From positions 1 to 15,796 of the forward strand of contig CAXSBZ010000057.1 of NCBI GenBank assembly GCA_964236465.1: 15,796 nucleotides of DNA, in the 5' to 3' direction. Below are positions 6,711 through 14,149 of this stretch, in pieces (the first letter of the stretch is position 1; each line of letters opens with the position of its first letter). The notes below the pieces were generated by a model, which was not told the DNA's origin, made no database searches, and saw only the letters and a program-made list of their open reading frames with translations. This stretch comes from Mucilaginibacter_A sp964236465 (GTDB lineage: Bacteria; Bacteroidota; Bacteroidia; Sphingobacteriales; Sphingobacteriaceae). A program made the position numbers and the translations under genes.

Positions 6711-6932
6711 ATGGAAACCGAATCTTTTGAATTTTACATCCATCATTTGGGCGAAAAAATCTTGTGCCGGATTGAACCGTAAGGTAATAATTATCAAATT
6801 TATTCTGATTGAAAATATCAAACTAAAAGCCGTTTCGATCAGCACAGCCATTGCTACCAATTGGGCGGAGAAACGCTGAACATGGAGACGATGCAAGCGA
6901 TTGAAGACAACATAGAAAGCCGCGTGCTGTAA
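6711..6932 (+). pseudogene. small hypothetical gene with two in-frame stops
   Basis: From ATG 6711 to TAA 6930-6932 one frame reads as a plausible 73-residue protein: METESFEFYIHHLGEKILCR..., then GNNYQIYSD, then KYQTKSRFDQHSHCYQLGGE..., ending AIEDNIESRVL. It is interrupted by TAA at 6780-6782 (codon 24) and TGA at 6810-6812 (codon 34). There is no frameshift; the reading frame is kept throughout. Composition and pattern (alternating strands, histidines, a final amphipathic helix) look like a small beta-rich cytosolic protein, but I cannot name the family. Each stop could come from a single base change (for example CAA or GAA to TAA, GGA or CGA to TGA). Most likely a recently inactivated gene. 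The first 23 codons could be a real micro-ORF, but that is less likely. Confidence 0.5.
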
Positions 6933-6947
6933 ACCAGCGCAAAACTT

Positions 6948-6955
6948 TATCTTTG
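6948..6955 (+). promoter_or_regulatory. possible -7 box upstream of the coiled-coil gene
   Basis: TATCTTTG matches TAnnTTTG exactly. It would give a start site near 6961 and a leader of about 47 nt before the ATG at 7008. The base quartet 19 nt upstream (TGCT) is not a good -33 box, so this is a weak call. Confidence 0.35.
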
Positions 6956-7007
6956 AAGCAACGTTCTGAAAATACAAAACAAAATTTAACCCTTTAAAAG
7001 AAGCACA

Positions 7008-7313
7008 ATGGATACCTTGAAAAAATTTGCCGCAATGGAAAAAATCGTTCACGAACTGGAAGATTTGAAAAACAGCCAGCAGGCAATCATTCAAAAAATA
7101 GGCAAAATCGAAGTTGATAATATGGATCTGAGTGATAAACGGCTTGAAAAAGAACTGCCGGATATGCACCAAAGGATTGCTGACAACTTGGATGCGATTG
7201 CCAACATCCTGGAATATTTTGCCGGAAATACCGATAAGTTCCACGATACAAATAACATTGAAGTATTGAAAGAACAACAAGCGATCCGCGAAGCTACCAA
7301 AAACGAAGAATAA
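7008..7313 (+). CDS. small helical (coiled-coil) hypothetical protein
   Basis: A 101-aa, highly charged, cysteine-free protein. It is almost entirely predicted helix, with heptad-like hydrophobic spacing at about residues 9-40 (AMEKIVHELEDLKNSQQAII) and 48-70 (EKELPDMHQRIADNLDAIANI). No signal peptide or membrane segment. I do not recognise a family. It is likely real: it has its own ATG, a possible -7 box upstream and a strong hairpin terminator 28 bp after the stop, and its base use matches the neighbours. It is transcribed alone, between the tRNA/pseudogene region and the convergent Hsp70 gene. It may be a cytosolic dimer or a partner protein; function unknown. Confidence 0.7.
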   Translation: MDTLKKFAAMEKIVHELEDLKNSQQAIIQKIGKIEVDNMDLSDKRLEKELPDMHQRIADNLDAIANILEYFAGNTDKFHDTNNIEVLKEQQAIREATKNEE

Positions 7314-7340
7314 TTTTTGGTTCAACCTAAAAAACAAAAA

Positions 7341-7363
7341 GGCACCAACCGGTGCCTTTTTTT
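7341..7363. terminator. bidirectional intrinsic terminator
   Basis: GGCACC-AACC-GGTGCC (7341-7356) is a perfect 6-bp stem with a 4-nt loop. It is followed by seven T on the plus strand and preceded by an A-rich run (T-rich on the minus strand). It lies between two convergent genes and can end both. One 14-mer copy follows directly (7368-7381). Confidence 0.85.
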
Positions 7364-7383
7364 ATGAGATAAAAACAGCATCG

Positions 7384-9228
7384 CTATTCCAAACTTTTGC
7401 CTTTCATGGCCACGCCGATGGCCTGGTCCATCAGCCGTTCGGCAAATGGTTTCGTAAATTCATTCAGCAGGTCAATCTTACTGTGGATCAGGTCTTTATC
7501 GCCCAAAACTAATGATTCCTTCAATTCGGCAACCAGTTTTAAAGTATCTGTAATTTCTGTGGCAGCTAAGTAAGCTACATTTTTTTGCACGAAACGCTCG
7601 GCCGTGTAAACCATTTGCTCGCCTTCTGTCCGGGCTTCGATCAGCATCCGTTGTTTCACATCGTCCTGGGCGTGGGTGATGCTGTCCATCAGCATCTGCT
7701 CCACTTCAGCATCAGTCAGGCCGTAAGCCGGTTTCACTTCCACTTCCTGCTTCACGCCGGAACGTTGCTCAACCGCTTGGATCGTCAAAATACCATCCGC
7801 ATTCAGCAAAAAATTAATATCTACTTTCGGGAAACCGGCGGGCATAGATGGGATTCCTTTCAGATCAAATTCGGCCAGTTTGCGGTTTTCTTTCACCAGA
7901 TCGCGTTCGCCCTGATAAACGGCAATTTTCATATTGATTTGTCCGTCGATGGAAGTCGTGTATTGTCGTCCGGCTTTAGTTGGGATTTTAGCGTTTCTCG
8001 GGATGATCACATCCATTAAACCGCCCATTGTTTCAATGCCAAGAGAAAGCGGCGTAACATCCAGCAGTAAAATATCCGTGCGGTTTCCGGCCAAAATATC
8101 GGCTTGGATGGCTGCGCCCAACGCCACTACTTCGTCCGGGTTCACTTCATCATGCACTTTCCGGTTGAAAAATTCGCCGACCATTTTCTTTACCAAATGC
8201 GTCCTGGTCGAGCCACCCACCATCACTACTTCATCAATATCACTTACCTCTAAATTGGCATCTTTTAGTGCACTTTGGCAACTGTCGATCGTTTGCTGCA
8301 CTTTCGGCAAAATCAATTTTTCAAAAGTATTCCGGTCAATCGTACACCAAATCTCTCCTATTTTTTCATTGAACAAACTTTGATGAGCAAACGCCTTTTT
8401 GGCTTCTTCGGCTTTCAACCTTAATTCCTGCTGCGGCAGGTCATGCTGTTTTTGCAGGTTATTTTTTTGAATCCAGTAATCCACAATCAGGCGGTCAAAA
8501 TCATCGCCACCCAAAAAAGTATCGCCATTGGTAGCCAAAACTTCAAAAATTCCATTCTGGATTTGCAGAATCGAAACATCAAACGTGCCTCCGCCCAAAT
8601 CATAAACCGCAATGGTTTTAGTTTCTTCGGGATTGAGGCCGATGCCGTAAGCCAGACTTGCAGCCGTGGGTTCGTTCACAATCCGCAGCACATCCAAACC
8701 CGCAAGTTTCCCGGCATCACGTGTGGCCTGCCGCTGCGAATCATTAAAATAAGCCGGAACGGTAATGACTGCTCGGTTTACCGGTGTTTTTAAGGCATGT
8801 TCGGCACGTTCTTTCAGCTCCTTCAAAATCAAACCCGATAATTCTACCGGCGTATAAAAAGTGTCGCCCACTTTAATTTTGACCAAACTTTCAGTATCGT
8901 CATCTATTATTTTGTACGAAAAAAAGTTTTGGTAATCGGCCACATCTTTGTAAGACCGGCCCAGCAACCGCTTCACCGAAAAAATAGTGTTCTGCGGATC
9001 GCTGATTAAAAAGTTTCTGGCTTCATTTCCAACTGAAACCTCACCCAAATCTCCAAAATGGATTACCGAAGGCACCAGCACACCTTTGCCGGTATCGTTG
9101 ATCACCTGCGGGTTTTTGTCCGGGTTGATAAAAGCCACCAGCGAGTTGGTGGTGCCGAGGTCAATGCCGACGATAATTTCTTCCTGCTGGATAGAACCGG
9201 TAGTGAGGTTGATGGAAATTGTAGCCAT
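7384..9228 (-). CDS. hscA: Hsp70-family chaperone, HscA-like
   Basis: A 614-aa Hsp70, close to the length of E. coli HscA (about 616 aa) and shorter than a typical DnaK. The ATPase domain starts at IVGIDLGTTNSLVAF (19-33) after a roughly 18-residue leader, as in HscA. VITVPAYFNDSQRQATRDAG, RIVNEPTAASLAYGIG, AVYDLGGGTFDVSIL and VVMVGGSTRTHLVKK follow. The substrate domain contains DVTPLSLGIETMGG and IPRNAKIPTKAGRQYTTSIDGQ. The C-terminal lid is short and lacks the acidic EEVD-like or disordered tail of DnaK (ends MKGKSLE). HscA helps transfer Fe-S clusters from the IscU scaffold with the J-protein HscB. No hscB, iscU or fdx lies in the window, so the gene stands alone here. It could instead be a second DnaK-like protein, but motif wording and length favour HscA. 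Confidence 0.85.
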   Translation of the reverse strand: MATISINLTTGSIQQEEIIVGIDLGTTNSLVAFINPDKNPQVINDTGKGVLVPSVIHFGDLGEVSVGNEARNFLISDPQNTIFSVKRLLGRSYKDVADYQNFFSYKIIDDDTESLVKIKVGDTFYTPVELSGLILKELKERAEHALKTPVNRAVITVPAYFNDSQRQATRDAGKLAGLDVLRIVNEPTAASLAYGIGLNPEETKTIAVYDLGGGTFDVSILQIQNGIFEVLATNGDTFLGGDDFDRLIVDYWIQKNNLQKQHDLPQQELRLKAEEAKKAFAHQSLFNEKIGEIWCTIDRNTFEKLILPKVQQTIDSCQSALKDANLEVSDIDEVVMVGGSTRTHLVKKMVGEFFNRKVHDEVNPDEVVALGAAIQADILAGNRTDILLLDVTPLSLGIETMGGLMDVIIPRNAKIPTKAGRQYTTSIDGQINMKIAVYQGERDLVKENRKLAEFDLKGIPSMPAGFPKVDINFLLNADGILTIQAVEQRSGVKQEVEVKPAYGLTDAEVEQMLMDSITHAQDDVKQRMLIEARTEGEQMVYTAERFVQKNVAYLAATEITDTLKLVAELKESLVLGDKDLIHSKIDLLNEFTKPFAERLMDQAIGVAMKGKSLE

Positions 9229-9235
9229 AATGCTG

Positions 9236-9243
9236 CAAAGTTA
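9236..9243 (-). promoter_or_regulatory. possible -7 box of the hscA-like gene
   Basis: On the minus strand TAACTTTG matches TAnnTTTG exactly, 7 nt before the ATG. The transcript would be nearly leaderless. No TTTG is found 19 nt upstream, so support is partial. Confidence 0.35.
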
Positions 9244-9294
9244 GGAGTTTTGCGAAACGGCATGTCATGTGAGTGTAGAAGGGGTTTTTGAGCT

Positions 9295-9320
9295 GTCATG
9301 CAGAACTTGTTTCGGCATCT
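9295..9320. repeat. imperfect palindromic repeat, GTCATGC...GGCATCT
   Basis: ATGCAGAA and TTTCGGCAT form an imperfect hairpin (GTCATGCAGAACTTGTTTCG, then GCATCT). It resembles the widely dispersed GTCATGCTGAAC...CAGCATCT palindrome of Bacteroidota intergenic DNA (recalled, not searched). Short and degenerate. Confidence 0.4.
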
Positions 9321-9401
9321 TATCAGCAATAGAAACCCGGTAAAATACGGTTTTATATAAGCTATTATTTTATTCAAGTCGGGCTTTCAACCCTTTCTTT
9401 T

Positions 9402-9723
9402 GTTCTTTTTTCTTGACAAAAAAGAACCAAAAAGTCAAGACAAACCTGATCCCTCCGGGCGTTTTGTCGGGCCTTCCCACCTGGGCGGAGACCTGTCGCT
9501 TTGGAATGTCCTGGCGGTTATCTTGCAATTATTTTAAATGAGTTTGTTTTAAATGCTTCTTTTACCGGTATAAATTAGGTGGATCGAAAGGAAAGTTCCT
9601 ATTCTTCATACGATGGTAGAGCCGGTTGCTAAGTTGCCAAGCAGGTGTGGTGGGAAGACAAAACGCCCGGAGGGATCGGGTTTGTCTTGATTTTTTGGTT
9701 CTTTTTGATCAAGCAAAAAGAAC
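9402..9723. repeat. large inverted-repeat element, MITE-like
   Basis: Left arm 9402-9480 and right arm 9650-9723 are imperfect inverted repeats of about 75 bp around a roughly 170-bp centre. Paired blocks include GTTTTGTC (9461-9468) with GACAAAAC, ATCCCTCCGGGCG (left) with CGCCCGGAGGGAT (right), and AAGAACCAAAAAGTCAAGAC (left) with GTCTTGATTTTTTGGTTCTT (right). There is no transposase or credible ORF inside; the centre contains a near-copy of the 14-mer (9553-9566). It may be a non-autonomous mobile element or a large stem-loop between hscA and the next gene. No clear target-site duplication was found by eye. Confidence 0.65.
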
Positions 9724-9857
9724 ATTAATCAAGCAACCGCAGGTTTGCTTATGTTGGATATGCTTCTTTTATCAGCATAAAATAACCAACCACATAACAA
9801 TACACACATCTTCTGTATAAATAATTTGATTAATTTCCGTCCAAAATTATTCTATAA

Positions 9858-12668
9858 ATGTCTGTCTTTCTCAAATCTGCTGCGATACTGTTTTTATCGA
9901 CCTTTTTTTGGCATCAATCGCACGCGCAGGAGTTTGGCGGCAACCCGCCATCCATCAAATGGCAGGAAATCAATACACCGCGGGCACGGATAATTTTCCC
10001 AAAAGGCTTGGATTCTTCAGCACAGCGTGTGGCCAATATCATCAACTACATGCACCGCGATATCGCGCCAACGATTGGTTTCCAGCAGAAAAAGATCAAC
10101 ATTGTGCTTCAAAATCAAACTACCATTTCCAACGGTTATGTGGGTTTGGCACCTTTTCGCAGCGAATATTACCTCACACCAGATCAAAATAGTTTTGAGC
10201 TGGGCAGTTTGCCCTGGACGGATCAGCTGGCCATCCACGAATACCGGCACGTGCAGCAATACAATAATTTTGATGTTGGGCTGACCAAAGTTTTCCATTC
10301 TATTTTTGGCGAAGGCGGCCAAGCGGTTTTGAGTACGCTGACCGTGCCCAACTGGTTTTACGAAGGCGATGCAGTTTTTAACGAAACTTTAACCAGCCGG
10401 CAAGGCCGCGGCCGCTTGCCGTTTTACTACAACGGTTACCGCGCGCTGTGGTCGGCAGATAAAAACTACAGCTGGATGAAGCTGCGCAACGGCTCCTACC
10501 AGGATTTTGTGCCCGATCATTATCCGCTGGGCTACATGGAAGTGGCTTACGGCCGCGAAAAATACGGTGCTGATTTTTGGAAAAAAGTAACACACGATGC
10601 AGCGGCAGTAAAATCAACTTTCCGCGGGGCAATACAAAAATATGCTGGTTCAAGTTATCCGCAGTTCAGAATGCAAGCGTTAAATTATTTTAAAAACCAG
10701 TTTTCTGCGGAGGATTCCAGCCAAAACCAGCCCAAGCATTTTGTTTCCGATCAGGAGTTTCCGGCTTTCGTCAGCGATACTTCTTTTATCTATGTAAAAA
10801 CGACTTACAGCAAAGTGCATGAATTTGTGCTGAGGAGCGGAACGACGGAAACGGTGATTCGCAAGCGCGATATTTCTTTGGACAACCAGTTTTCGTACAA
10901 AAACGGGAAGATAGTTTACGCCGCTTATCGTCCGGATTTGCGCTGGAATTATAAGGATTTCAGTAGTTTGCAACTCATCGACGTAGCCAGCGGAACTCAA
11001 AAAACCATTACTAAAAGAAGCAAATACTTTTCGCCGGATTTGAGCGAAGACGGCAAAATGATCGTCGCCGTTTCGCAATCTCCGCAGGGAAAAAGCGAAC
11101 TGCATTTAATAGAAGTTGCAACTGGAAAAGTGCTGCAAATCGTTCCGAATCCGCAGCAACTGATTTACACTTATCCAAAGTTTTTAAATAATGAAACGGT
11201 TATTGCTGCCTTGAGAAATCCTTCCGGCAAAATGAATCTGGCCGAAATCAACCTAAAAACCGGCAGAATTATCAACCTCACGCCTGCCGGTTTTAAAGTG
11301 GTTGGTTTTCCCACAGTTAAAAAAGACACTGTTTATTTTACGGCTTCTGCGGAAAAAAACGATGCTTTGTTTGCCCTGACTCTAACTGATCGAAAAATTT
11401 ATATGCTTAAAAACAGCACGATGAATACGCTGATCGGCAATTATCAGGCAACTGCAAACAACCACGCCGTTTTGTACAATAGTTTTACGGCAACAGGTTA
11501 CGAGCTGCATCAAACTGAAAATAAGGATGTTATCTGGCAACCGGTTTCCGAGTCTGAACTGACTTCTCCGCTTTCCGATTTCAAGATCGGCAATTTAGAA
11601 AAGAACAATGCCGATTTGCTGGCTGCTGTCCCAAATCAAAAATATCCAACTGAAAAATACAACGGCCTGTCGCATTTGTTCAATTTCCATAGCCTGATCC
11701 CATCTTTCAGCGATCCGGATTATACACTGGCTTTGGTTGGCGAAAATATCCTGAACACGTTTCAGCCGGAGATTTTCGGCACTTACAACCGCAACGAAGG
11801 TTATAAAGAGCTTGGTTTTGATGCTGTTTATGGCGCGCTGTTTCCATATTTGTCCGGCGGCATCAATTATACTTTTGATCGGCGTGCCTTATTTCGCGGC
11901 CAGGATTTGTATTGGAACGAAACGCAGGTTCAGGGCGGTTTTACCGTTCCGCTCACGTTCAGCAATGGCCGTACTTTCAGCAATTTAAGTTTCGGCAGCA
12001 ATTATGTGTATAATCAAAGTGCTTATAAAGGTGCTTTCCAAACTTTGCTGGGCACGCAAGCTTACAGTTACTTGGATAATTCGCTTCGTTTCAGCAGCCG
12101 GAACCAGAAAGCTTACCAGCAGATTTATCCAAGTTTCGCCCAAAATATCAGCCTGAATTATAAAGCAGCAACAACGCATTACAGCGCAAACCAGTTTTTG
12201 GCAAACGGCTATTTTTATTTTCCGGGGATTTTTAAGAACAATAGTTTGGTGCTAAATGCGGCTTATCAGCAACATAGCGGTGCCAATGGCTTGAGTCTTT
12301 TTTCCAACCAGCTGCCGTTTTCCAGAGGTTACACAGCAGAGAATTTGAATAAGATGGACAAGCTGGCTACTAATTACCATTTCCCGGTGGCGTATCCGGA
12401 TGTGGGTTTTGCCAGCTTTTTTTACTTGCTCCGGATTCGGGCCAATGTGTTTTATGATTACACAAAAGCTACTGATGTTTACAATAACGGCCAGCTTTTA
12501 AAAGCTAATTTCCGCTCGGCCGGCACAGAAGTTTATTTTGATTCGAGCTTGTGGAACGAGCTGCCATTTACGTTTGGCTTCCGCTACACGCATTTGCAGG
12601 ATCGTGATCTGTTTGGCGACTACGGCCCGAACCGCTTTGAACTAATTGTACCGCTAAGCTTCTTTTAG
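9858..12668 (+). CDS. secreted gluzincin-propeller-barrel protein (outer-membrane metallopeptidase-like)
   Basis: A 936-aa exported protein; signal peptide 1-23 ending SHAQ. Domain order: (1) residues about 30-285, a zincin-like peptidase domain with HEYRH at 127-131 (HExxH) and WFYEGDAVFNE (166-176), where E169 would be the third zinc ligand as in gluzincins (pattern W-x-x-E-G-x-A-x-x-x-E); (2) about 290-600, repeated blades of the TolB/DPP6 type, such as KYFSPDLSEDGKMIVAVSQS and GKSELHLIEVATGKVLQIV; (3) about 615-936, alternating beta-strands rich in aromatic residues and glycine, ending FELIVPLSFF, like an outer-membrane beta-barrel (BamA/surface-antigen type). This predicts a protease head with a propeller tethered to the outer membrane. 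Substrate unknown. Transcribed alone, with 171 bp before the next gene. The domain reading is by eye; the zincin motif is firm, the barrel is inferred. Confidence 0.7.
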   Translation: MSVFLKSAAILFLSTFFWHQSHAQEFGGNPPSIKWQEINTPRARIIFPKGLDSSAQRVANIINYMHRDIAPTIGFQQKKINIVLQNQTTISNGYVGLAPFRSEYYLTPDQNSFELGSLPWTDQLAIHEYRHVQQYNNFDVGLTKVFHSIFGEGGQAVLSTLTVPNWFYEGDAVFNETLTSRQGRGRLPFYYNGYRALWSADKNYSWMKLRNGSYQDFVPDHYPLGYMEVAYGREKYGADFWKKVTHDAAAVKSTFRGAIQKYAGSSYPQFRMQALNYFKNQFSAEDSSQNQPKHFVSDQEFPAFVSDTSFIYVKTTYSKVHEFVLRSGTTETVIRKRDISLDNQFSYKNGKIVYAAYRPDLRWNYKDFSSLQLIDVASGTQKTITKRSKYFSPDLSEDGKMIVAVSQSPQGKSELHLIEVATGKVLQIVPNPQQLIYTYPKFLNNETVIAALRNPSGKMNLAEINLKTGRIINLTPAGFKVVGFPTVKKDTVYFTASAEKNDALFALTLTDRKIYMLKNSTMNTLIGNYQATANNHAVLYNSFTATGYELHQTENKDVIWQPVSESELTSPLSDFKIGNLEKNNADLLAAVPNQKYPTEKYNGLSHLFNFHSLIPSFSDPDYTLALVGENILNTFQPEIFGTYNRNEGYKELGFDAVYGALFPYLSGGINYTFDRRALFRGQDLYWNETQVQGGFTVPLTFSNGRTFSNLSFGSNYVYNQSAYKGAFQTLLGTQAYSYLDNSLRFSSRNQKAYQQIYPSFAQNISLNYKAATTHYSANQFLANGYFYFPGIFKNNSLVLNAAYQQHSGANGLSLFSNQLPFSRGYTAENLNKMDKLATNYHFPVAYPDVGFASFFYLLRIRANVFYDYTKATDVYNNGQLLKANFRSAGTEVYFDSSLWNELPFTFGFRYTHLQDRDLFGDYGPNRFELIVPLSFF

Positions 12669-12839
12669 CATATTAAAATTTGGTTTTTGAAGCTTCATTT
12701 CTGATCAAAACAATCCAACATAATTTTTTATAAATTTATGGGTAATTTATTTTTTAATAAAAAGTTGATTTTCAGAGTTTTATTAAAAAATCTATTCCTC
12801 AAACAAGCATATCATTACCGGTAGTTGTATTTTAGTTAG
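12669..12839. other. AT-rich intergenic stretch
   Basis: No gene seen. A 14-mer-like word with two mismatches overlaps the upstream stop codon (12656-12669). TATTTTAG at 12828-12835 is a one-mismatch -7 box without a matching -33 box. Confidence 0.4.
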
Positions 12840-13457
12840 ATGATTCGCACAAAACACAATTTTAGGTCGATAAAAACAGTATGCTTATTCCTGATGCTGA
12901 TTGGAGCAAATGCTGCTCTCGCACAATCTGACAGCAAAGTTTACAATCTATATTTGGATTTTAACAAAGCACAATCCGAAAATCAAACTGCAAAAGCATT
13001 TTTAAAAGCGGATAGTATTTTACGAAGTACAGAAAAGCTTCCGGCCAAAGCAGAAATTAGTTTTTTCGGGAGATTGGCCAAACTGTACGAAGATCAGCAT
13101 CAACCCGAAAAAGCAATTTTGTACAATGAAAAAGTTGTGGCTGCCGTGCCGGATTATTACGTTTCGCATCGCGCTTTGGGCTATTTGTATTTGCTACCGA
13201 TGAATGCGTTGGCAGAAAAAATCAATCACTTTAAAGGCAACCGCACAGCGTACGAAAAATACAAAGCCCAGTATTTTAAGCTGATAAAAACAGCATTGCC
13301 GCATCTGGAAAAAGCGGAAGCCTGCGATCATGATGAGCAGACTTTGAACCTGATCAAAAGCCTGTATCAAAAGTTAAACGACGCGCCCGGTTTAGCTTCT
13401 TTGGATAAAAGATTGAACTTGCTGAAAGCGCATTGCATTGATTTGCTGACTGATTAA
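12840..13457 (+). CDS. secreted TPR-like helical-repeat protein
   Basis: A 205-aa exported protein. A basic N-terminus (MIRTKHNFRSIK) and hydrophobic core (TVCLFLMLIGANAALAQ) form a signal peptide ending near residue 29. The rest is helical with TPR-like pairs: EISFFGRLAKLYEDQHQPEK with AILYNEKVVAAVPDYYVSHR, and ALGYLYLLPMNALAEKI followed by FKLIKTALPHLEKAEACDHD. The middle matches the TPR rhythm (small residue at position 8, A at 20, P at 32), but scores would be weak. It likely acts in the periplasm as a binding scaffold. Its stop overlaps the convergent DoxX-like gene's stop within TTAA at 13454-13457. No partner gene is evident. Confidence 0.7.
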   Translation: MIRTKHNFRSIKTVCLFLMLIGANAALAQSDSKVYNLYLDFNKAQSENQTAKAFLKADSILRSTEKLPAKAEISFFGRLAKLYEDQHQPEKAILYNEKVVAAVPDYYVSHRALGYLYLLPMNALAEKINHFKGNRTAYEKYKAQYFKLIKTALPHLEKAEACDHDEQTLNLIKSLYQKLNDAPGLASLDKRLNLLKAHCIDLLTD

Positions 13458-14029
13458 GATACTGTTTTTGCAACCACGATTTCTTCGGAATTTCCTTCTC
13501 CTTTTTTTGTAAAAAACCTGGAATTGTATTTTTGGGCTAATACGTTTGCTTCCGGCCCGGCAATTAATCCTGCACCTTTTAGGGTTGATCCGATAACGAT
13601 TCCGGCACTGATCAGCACTAAATTTTTGATGATATATTGCCCTTCCATCGTTGGCACTAAAATAGAATTTGCAAATATTTCGTGCGGAAAAAACAGCATC
13701 GGCAAAAAGGTGCCTGCCATTTGAAAGTATAATAACAGCAACGTGAAATCAAGCACCACGTTGGTTAGCAATCCGGCACCGATCAAAGTTTCCCAGGTAG
13801 CCAAAATATAAACCGAGATGTTTCCGGGGATTAAACCAAAAGTAAGCTTGCTGATGGTGCGTGCAGCCAGCACTTCTGCCGGGCTTAAACCATGGAAAAA
13901 TTTGAGCATTCCAAACCAAAAAAAGATGATGCCCAATGCAATCCGCAACATTTTGATGCCGTGTTTTATTTTCCAGGAAATCATTTTAAGTTCCAGCAAA
14001 CTAAGTTTCTGATAAAAGGACATCGGCAT
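13454..14029 (-). CDS. DoxX-like membrane protein
   Basis: An inner-membrane protein of 191 aa with four hydrophobic segments: IALGIIFFWFGMLKFFHGLS (about 31-50), SVYILATWETLIGAGLLTNV (about 71-90), LLLLYFQMAGTFLPMLFF (about 96-113) and NLVLISAGIVIGSTLKGAGL (about 135-154). The first segment's R-x-x-x-G-x-x-F-x-x-x-G-x-x-K pattern and overall four-helix length fit the DoxX/YkgB group, whose members are often linked to thiol, sulfur or oxidative-stress metabolism. A soluble basic tail follows. The start is uncertain: ATGs at 14029, 14023, 13984 and 13951 are all in frame, and the first gives the longest version. It is divergent from msrB with 120 bp between, so shared control is possible. Confidence 0.7.
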   Translation of the reverse strand: MPMSFYQKLSLLELKMISWKIKHGIKMLRIALGIIFFWFGMLKFFHGLSPAEVLAARTISKLTFGLIPGNISVYILATWETLIGAGLLTNVVLDFTLLLLYFQMAGTFLPMLFFPHEIFANSILVPTMEGQYIIKNLVLISAGIVIGSTLKGAGLIAGPEANVLAQKYNSRFFTKKGEGNSEEIVVAKTVS

Positions 14030-14149
14030 AAAGTTTAGGTTAAATATTTAGCCATTTACGCGGATTCCTAAATATAAGTTTTAACAATTTACATAGATAT
14101 TGACTTGAATTTTACAAACTTTTTTAAAAACAAATCCGTTTATTAAATT
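14030..14149. other. divergent intergenic region between DoxX-like gene and msrB
   Basis: An AT-rich 120-bp region that should carry both promoters. I found no good TTTG-n19-TAnnTTTG pair on either strand. The best partial hit is TAAGTTTT at 14075-14082 on the plus strand. Confidence 0.4.

Noticed and set aside
6810..6812. TGA as a selenocysteine codon
   Set aside because: A TAA also interrupts the same frame 30 nt earlier, no SECIS-like hairpin is evident just after the TGA, and no selenoprotein motif surrounds it.
6693..7337. Long minus-strand open frame (214 aa) opposite the coiled-coil gene
   Set aside because: Phe/Ile-rich shadow of the plus-strand gene and the tRNA/pseudogene region, with no domain pattern; the plus-strand frame has a terminator and better composition.
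9760..9773. 14-mer copies as binding sites of one transcription factor
   Set aside because: Half of the exact copies are inside coding regions and on both strands, far from starts, which a promoter-bound regulator would not explain.
9823..9857. Promoter TTTG-n19-TATTCTAT before the metallopeptidase gene
   Set aside because: The -7 box has several mismatches and the start site would fall at or after the ATG.
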